Below, piece by piece: positions 60,237 to 64,000 of a stretch of DNA of 64,000 nucleotides. Made by a program: the position numbers and the translations under genes. The stretch spans positions 729,902 to 793,901 of the forward strand of contig NZ_JACVOX010000001.1 in NCBI RefSeq assembly GCF_018882215.1, in the 5' to 3' direction. The DNA comes from Polynucleobacter sp. AP-Kaivos-20-H2 (GTDB lineage: Bacteria > Pseudomonadota > Gammaproteobacteria > Burkholderiales > Burkholderiaceae). The notes beneath the pieces were generated by a model. The model was not told where the DNA came from. It saw nothing but the letters and a program-made list of their open reading frames with translations, and ran no database searches. How positions within the stretch are numbered: position 1 is the stretch's first letter; each line of letters opens with the position of its first letter.

Positions 60237-61355
60237 CTACGCCACTAAAAGCTCCTCGGCCATTGCATAGTCTAGGCCCTGAGCCATTGCGACTGGCTTT
60301 GATGTCAACATCCCTTTATGCACACTCAAACCATTGCGCAAGTGATGATCAATTGAGAGTGCTTTCAGCACTCCGCGGTTTGCCAAAGCTTCAACAAAAG
60401 GATAAGTCGCATTGGTTAAAGCAAAGGTAGATGTTCTCGCAACCGCTCCGGGCATATTGGCTACGCAATAATGCAGTACACCATCTACTAAAAAGGTTGG
60501 ATCAGCATGCGTAGTAGGTTTAGATGTTTCAAAACAACCGCCTTGATCAATGGCAACATCCACCACAACCGATCCAGGCTTCATTGTTTTAATCATTTCA
60601 CGCGTCACCAACTTGGGAGCCGCTGCCCCAGGTAGCAAAACCGCTCCAATCACGACATCCGCTTCACACACTTCTTGCTCAATCAACAAGCTGTCAGAAT
60701 AAAAAGTTCTGACGCGATTGCCATAGAACATATCGATCTGACGCAAGCGATCAATATCACGATCAAAGATGCAAACATCAGCCCCCATACCGACTGCCAT
60801 TTGCAAAGCGTTACGGCCAACAACGCCACCGCCCAAAATGATAATCTTGGCAGGCGATACACCAGGCACACCTGCCATCAACACACCCAAGCCACCATTG
60901 GTTTTTTCTAAATGTGATGCGGCTGCCTGAATGGACATGCGGCCCGCTACTTCACTCATAGGCGCCAATAGAGGAAGAGCGCCATTCATAGCAGTCACTG
61001 TTTCATAGGCAATACAGGTGGCGCCCGATTGCAGTAAAGCTTTTGTCTGCCTTGGATCTGGCGCTAAGTGTAAATAGGTAAATAAAATTTGATCCTCGCG
61101 CAACATGGCGCATTCTTGCGCCTGAGGCTCTTTGACTTTGACAATCATCTCCGCCTTTTGAAACACTTCAGCCGCACTATTGACTAGGCTAGCACCAGCA
61201 AGTCGATAAGACTCATCCGTTAAGCCGATTTGCTCACCAGCTCCTCGCTGAATCAGGACAGAATGCCCCTGCTTACAAAGTCCGCTGACATTACCCGGGG
61301 TTAATCCCACCCGAAACTCATTATTTTTTACCTCTTGAGGTACGCCAATAATCAT
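60237..61355 (-). CDS. ald: Alanine dehydrogenase
   Basis: This 372-residue enzyme converts L-alanine to pyruvate and ammonia with NAD+. It has N-terminal MIIGVPQEVKNNEFRVGLTP, the NAD fold GGGVVGRNALQMAVGMGADV, catalytic His in LFTYLHLAPDP and C-terminal NRGVLKALSIDHHLRNGL. It follows the permease by 12 bp and is likely cotranscribed for alanine use. Confidence 0.96.
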   Translation of the reverse strand: MIIGVPQEVKNNEFRVGLTPGNVSGLCKQGHSVLIQRGAGEQIGLTDESYRLAGASLVNSAAEVFQKAEMIVKVKEPQAQECAMLREDQILFTYLHLAPDPRQTKALLQSGATCIAYETVTAMNGALPLLAPMSEVAGRMSIQAAASHLEKTNGGLGVLMAGVPGVSPAKIIILGGGVVGRNALQMAVGMGADVCIFDRDIDRLRQIDMFYGNRVRTFYSDSLLIEQEVCEADVVIGAVLLPGAAAPKLVTREMIKTMKPGSVVVDVAIDQGGCFETSKPTTHADPTFLVDGVLHYCVANMPGAVARTSTFALTNATYPFVEALANRGVLKALSIDHHLRNGLSVHKGMLTSKPVAMAQGLDYAMAEELLVA

Positions 61356-61367
61356 TACCTTCTCCTA

Positions 61368-62750
61368 TTATTTAAAGTCACGCTGGTTTGCTGTTTTGCG
61401 ATGTAAGCCCACGACATAAAACATTACGAGATACACGCCCAATAAACACGGCCCCACTATGAGTGCGATCCGTGCATCCTCATGAAAGCCCATCAACACC
61501 ACCACTAATCCGATGAATGCCAAAGCAAACCATGAGGAATATGGCCACCAAGGAGCGCGGTACCCTAACTCTGCTACTTGGGATTTGGATAGCGAGTGAC
61601 GGAATTTGATCTGTGTAATCAAGATCGCGATCCAAACCATTAAGCCAATAAAGGTCACTGCAGCCATCATGTATTGAAAGGCTTTGTCTGGTACAAAATA
61701 GTTCAGGACTACACCCGACATACAGACTCCGACTGTAGCCATTACCGCTCGATGAGGAACGCCGTACCGTGAGAGCCTTGAAAAAGATCTAGGAGCATAG
61801 CCGTTAGACGATAAGGAGTACAACAAGCGTCCACCACTAAAGATCCCGGCATTACAAGAAGAGAGCGCTGCAGTGATCACAACAAAGTTAATTAAGCCCG
61901 CTGCTTCTCGCAAACCCAACCTCTCAAACATCACTACGAATGGACTACCCTGCTGCCCAACTTGATTCCACGGAAAGATTGCCAAAATAACCAGGATAGC
62001 GCCCATGTAGAAAATGAGAATGCGCCAAGCCAATGAATCAATGGCCATCGGAATAGTTTTTTGTGGATTCTCAGCCTCGCCTGCAGAAAGACCAATCATT
62101 TCTATACCAACATAAGCAAACAAGACCATTTGCAATGACAACAACATTCCGCTAATGCCATTTGGAAAGAAGCCGCCGTGTTGCCATAAATTACTCAGGC
62201 CAATGGGCTGCCAATCATTGGTAAAGCCAAACAAGATGACTGAACCTCCAAGCGCAATCATGGCGACAATCGCTACCACTTTGATCAGAGCAAACCAAAA
62301 CTCAAATTCTCCAAATACCTTTACTGCAATTAGGTTGATTAAGCCCATCATCACGATAGAAGAAAGTGCCCAAATCCACTGCGGGGTCTCGGGAAACCAA
62401 ATGCCCATATAGATGCCAACCGCTGTAACTTCAGCAATTCCAACCACAATCCAATAAGTCCAGTATCCCCAGCCCACCATATACCCCGCCAGTGGACCCA
62501 CATAGGTATTGGCGTAGGCCGCGAAAGAACCGGCTACAGGTTCATGCACCGCCATCTCACCAAGTGTCCGCAGAACAATGAAAGCAACAATGCCTGCCAG
62601 CAAATAACCTAGAAGAATGGATGGGCCTGCTATTTGAATTGCGCTTGCTGACCCCAGAAATAATCCAACGCCGATCGTTGAGCCTAAGGCCATCAAACGA
62701 ATATGCCGTACTTTGAGGTGACGTTTTAAGCCAGAGTGTTCAGTCTGCAA
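61368..62750 (-). CDS. APC-family amino acid permease
   Basis: This 460-residue transporter has 12 helices with MALGSTIGVGLFLGSASAIQIAGP at the first helix and FAAYANTYVGPLAGYMVGWGYW, as in CycA/AnsP-type permeases. The ald gene downstream suggests alanine, or D-alanine/glycine, as substrate. GGGAGA is close to the ATG. Confidence 0.9.
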   Translation of the reverse strand: MQTEHSGLKRHLKVRHIRLMALGSTIGVGLFLGSASAIQIAGPSILLGYLLAGIVAFIVLRTLGEMAVHEPVAGSFAAYANTYVGPLAGYMVGWGYWTYWIVVGIAEVTAVGIYMGIWFPETPQWIWALSSIVMMGLINLIAVKVFGEFEFWFALIKVVAIVAMIALGGSVILFGFTNDWQPIGLSNLWQHGGFFPNGISGMLLSLQMVLFAYVGIEMIGLSAGEAENPQKTIPMAIDSLAWRILIFYMGAILVILAIFPWNQVGQQGSPFVVMFERLGLREAAGLINFVVITAALSSCNAGIFSGGRLLYSLSSNGYAPRSFSRLSRYGVPHRAVMATVGVCMSGVVLNYFVPDKAFQYMMAAVTFIGLMVWIAILITQIKFRHSLSKSQVAELGYRAPWWPYSSWFALAFIGLVVVLMGFHEDARIALIVGPCLLGVYLVMFYVVGLHRKTANQRDFK

Positions 62751-62810
62751 GGGAGACCTCCTTTCGATTTGTCATTGGCAACTTACCAACGGAGCAAAGT
62801 CTAGGGAGGA

Positions 62811-62827
62811 CTAGTGATCAGCACTAG
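62811..62827. promoter_or_regulatory. Dyad upstream of the permease-ald operon
   Basis: CTAGTG and CACTAG flank ATCAG, 60 bp before the permease start. It could be an operator. The rest of the 245-bp gap (62751-62995) is AT-rich and holds no ORF or terminator that I can see. Confidence 0.35.
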
Positions 62828-62995
62828 GGGAGAAAAATTACTAAAGTGACTAATTAAATAAATCTATTTAGGAAAATATTGAAATGTCTTTGAAATCAAC
62901 GCAGGGATTGAAATAAATTATTTCTGATTGCAAAAGAATCAGTAATTTCCTACAGGGAATCCCCTTAAGGATTTACAGTAATTTTTGAGAAAAAC

Positions 62996-63745
62996 TTACT
63001 GTGCAGAGATGAGATTCAGAATTTCTGCGGCAGCTGCAAGCCCACAAGCAGCTGTTACCATCACGGTGGAGCCATAGCCTGAACAGGCCAGACCTCCGCT
63101 GGAAGCTCCCGTTCGTGGTTCGTGCGAGTAGATTGCACGAATGCCAATTTTTTTCTTCAGATTTCTGGAGAACCCATGATCTTGTCTGAGTCCTTGGCGA
63201 ACCTTAGCCAATAAAGCATCTTGTTCGGTACGAGAAAGATCTTCGCAGCGCACTGATGTGGGATCTGACTTACCACCAGCGGCGCCACACATGACTAATG
63301 CACGATTATTTTTCACGGCCCACACTGATAAGGCAATTTTGGTTTGTACTGAATCGGTCGCGTCTAATACCAATGCATTTGCTGGAATAAGTCGATCTAA
63401 GTTTTCCGGCTCTAAGAATTCATCACAAGCAGTCAAATTGATCTCTGGATTAATTTGCAGAATGCGCTCCTTCATCGCCTCAACTTTTGCTTTGCCGAAC
63501 TGCCCTTCTATGGCGTGCAGCTGTCGATTGGTATTGCTTTCGGAGATATGATCAAAATCAATAATGACAAGGTGCCCAATACCCGTGCGAGCTAAGGCCT
63601 CTGCCGCCCAGGACCCAACACCCCCCAGACCAGCCACCACTACCGTTGCATTCAGAAAGCGCTCGCGCAGTTCTGGCCCATAGAGTCGTGAGACCCCACC
63701 AAAACGACGATTTTCTAAGCTACCTTCTGCCTTGTCTTCTGCCAT
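62996..63745 (-). CDS. tcdA: tRNA threonylcarbamoyladenosine dehydratase
   Basis: This 249-residue E1-like enzyme converts t6A37 of tRNA to its cyclic form. It has the nucleotide motif VAGLGGVGSWAAEALARTG, IDFDHISESNTNRQ, and the region VLDATDSVQTK; the late ACSGYGSTVMVTAACGL is as in TcdA/CsdL. It is divergent from pdxH. Confidence 0.92.
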   Translation of the reverse strand: MAEDKAEGSLENRRFGGVSRLYGPELRERFLNATVVVAGLGGVGSWAAEALARTGIGHLVIIDFDHISESNTNRQLHAIEGQFGKAKVEAMKERILQINPEINLTACDEFLEPENLDRLIPANALVLDATDSVQTKIALSVWAVKNNRALVMCGAAGGKSDPTSVRCEDLSRTEQDALLAKVRQGLRQDHGFSRNLKKKIGIRAIYSHEPRTGASSGGLACSGYGSTVMVTAACGLAAAAEILNLISAQ

Positions 63746-63767
63746 AGCTTCTCTTTATACTGAATAA

Positions 63768-64000
63768 ATGGACTCCATTGCACAACTTCGTAAAAACTAT
63801 ACCTTTGGTCAGCTCTCAGAGACCGAGGTTCCCCAAGACCCACTCCAGCTTTTCAAGCTTTGGTTTGATCAAGCGGTGAAAGCAGAATGTCCTGAACCCA
63901 ACTCCATGACCTTGGCAACAGCTAACCAAGCTGGCAATCCATCAGCCCGTATTGTCTTACTAAAAGGCGCAGACCAGAATGGCTTCACTTTTTTTACTAA
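63768..64000 (+). CDS. pdxH: Pyridoxamine 5'-phosphate oxidase (partial, N-terminus)
   Basis: From ATG 63768 the 77 visible codons read like the PdxH start (SIAQLRKNYTFGQL, PNSMTLATANQAGNPSARIVLLKG) and stay open to the window end. The enzyme makes pyridoxal phosphate. It lies 22 bp from the divergent tcdA start. Confidence 0.93.
   Translation, partial: MDSIAQLRKNYTFGQLSETEVPQDPLQLFKLWFDQAVKAECPEPNSMTLATANQAGNPSARIVLLKGADQNGFTFFT

Overview
The window reads as chromosome from a freshwater-type betaproteobacterium of the Burkholderiaceae, most likely Polynucleobacter or a close relative. This is inferred from the gene set (paired cyanophycin synthetases with a DUF1854/ABC pair, H+-pyrophosphatase, OFA transporter, pst-pho operon), the compact layout and a GC content that looks low for Burkholderiales. 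No phage, insertion sequence, integrase or CRISPR array is visible. Both ends cut genes: ppk2 at the left and pdxH at the right.

Region 1 (about 1-23.7 kb) is a phosphorus-economy region. It starts with polyphosphate kinase 2 (partial) and a PlsC/OlsA-type acyltransferase. Facing them is a four-gene run that fits membrane lipid remodelling under phosphate starvation: PlcP-like phospholipase C, a GT4 glycosyltransferase (Agt-like), diacylglycerol kinase and OlsB-like ornithine acyltransferase, preceded by a three-unit Pho box. Then come exopolyphosphatase, two MgtC/SapB paralogues, a PhoA-superfamily alkaline phosphatase with its own Pho box, a DUF2252 protein, the complete pstS-pstC-pstA-pstB-phoU-phoB-phoR operon with a Pho box, a CorA-family transporter, and an operon of an outer-membrane barrel, an unknown protein and a secreted metallophosphoesterase. 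A further Pho box precedes an unannotated 55-residue lysine-rich ORF. Inside this region lie two neighbouring broken genes, a tautomerase and an arsenate reductase, each interrupted by one in-frame stop codon.

Region 2 (23.7-41 kb) is mainly housekeeping: recQ, tRNA-Ser(CGA), a VapBC toxin-antitoxin pair under a 20-bp perfect inverted repeat, serS, lolA, ftsK, trxB, H+-pyrophosphatase facing soluble pyrophosphatase, nadE, glnB, a RodZ-like HTH protein, an orphan FixJ-type response regulator and ilvD.

Region 3 (41-46 kb) is a compact one-strand operon that looks like a copper acquisition or handling system: a small Cys/His protein, a TonB-dependent receptor, a secreted BNR/sialidase-like propeller with Cys and His motifs, a TlpA-like thioredoxin and a PCu(A)C chaperone.

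Region 4 (46-64 kb) holds an OFA-family transporter behind a 24-bp dyad, a 35-codon gene with its own promoter and terminator, and the cyanophycin locus (DUF1854 protein and ABC exporter-type protein, divergent from two tandem CphA genes). It continues with fbp, an orphan VapB-like antitoxin, pepN, a GDT1-type cation exporter, alanine dehydrogenase with an amino-acid permease, tcdA and the start of pdxH. All family names come from reading the translated sequences and recalled family motifs; no database search was run.
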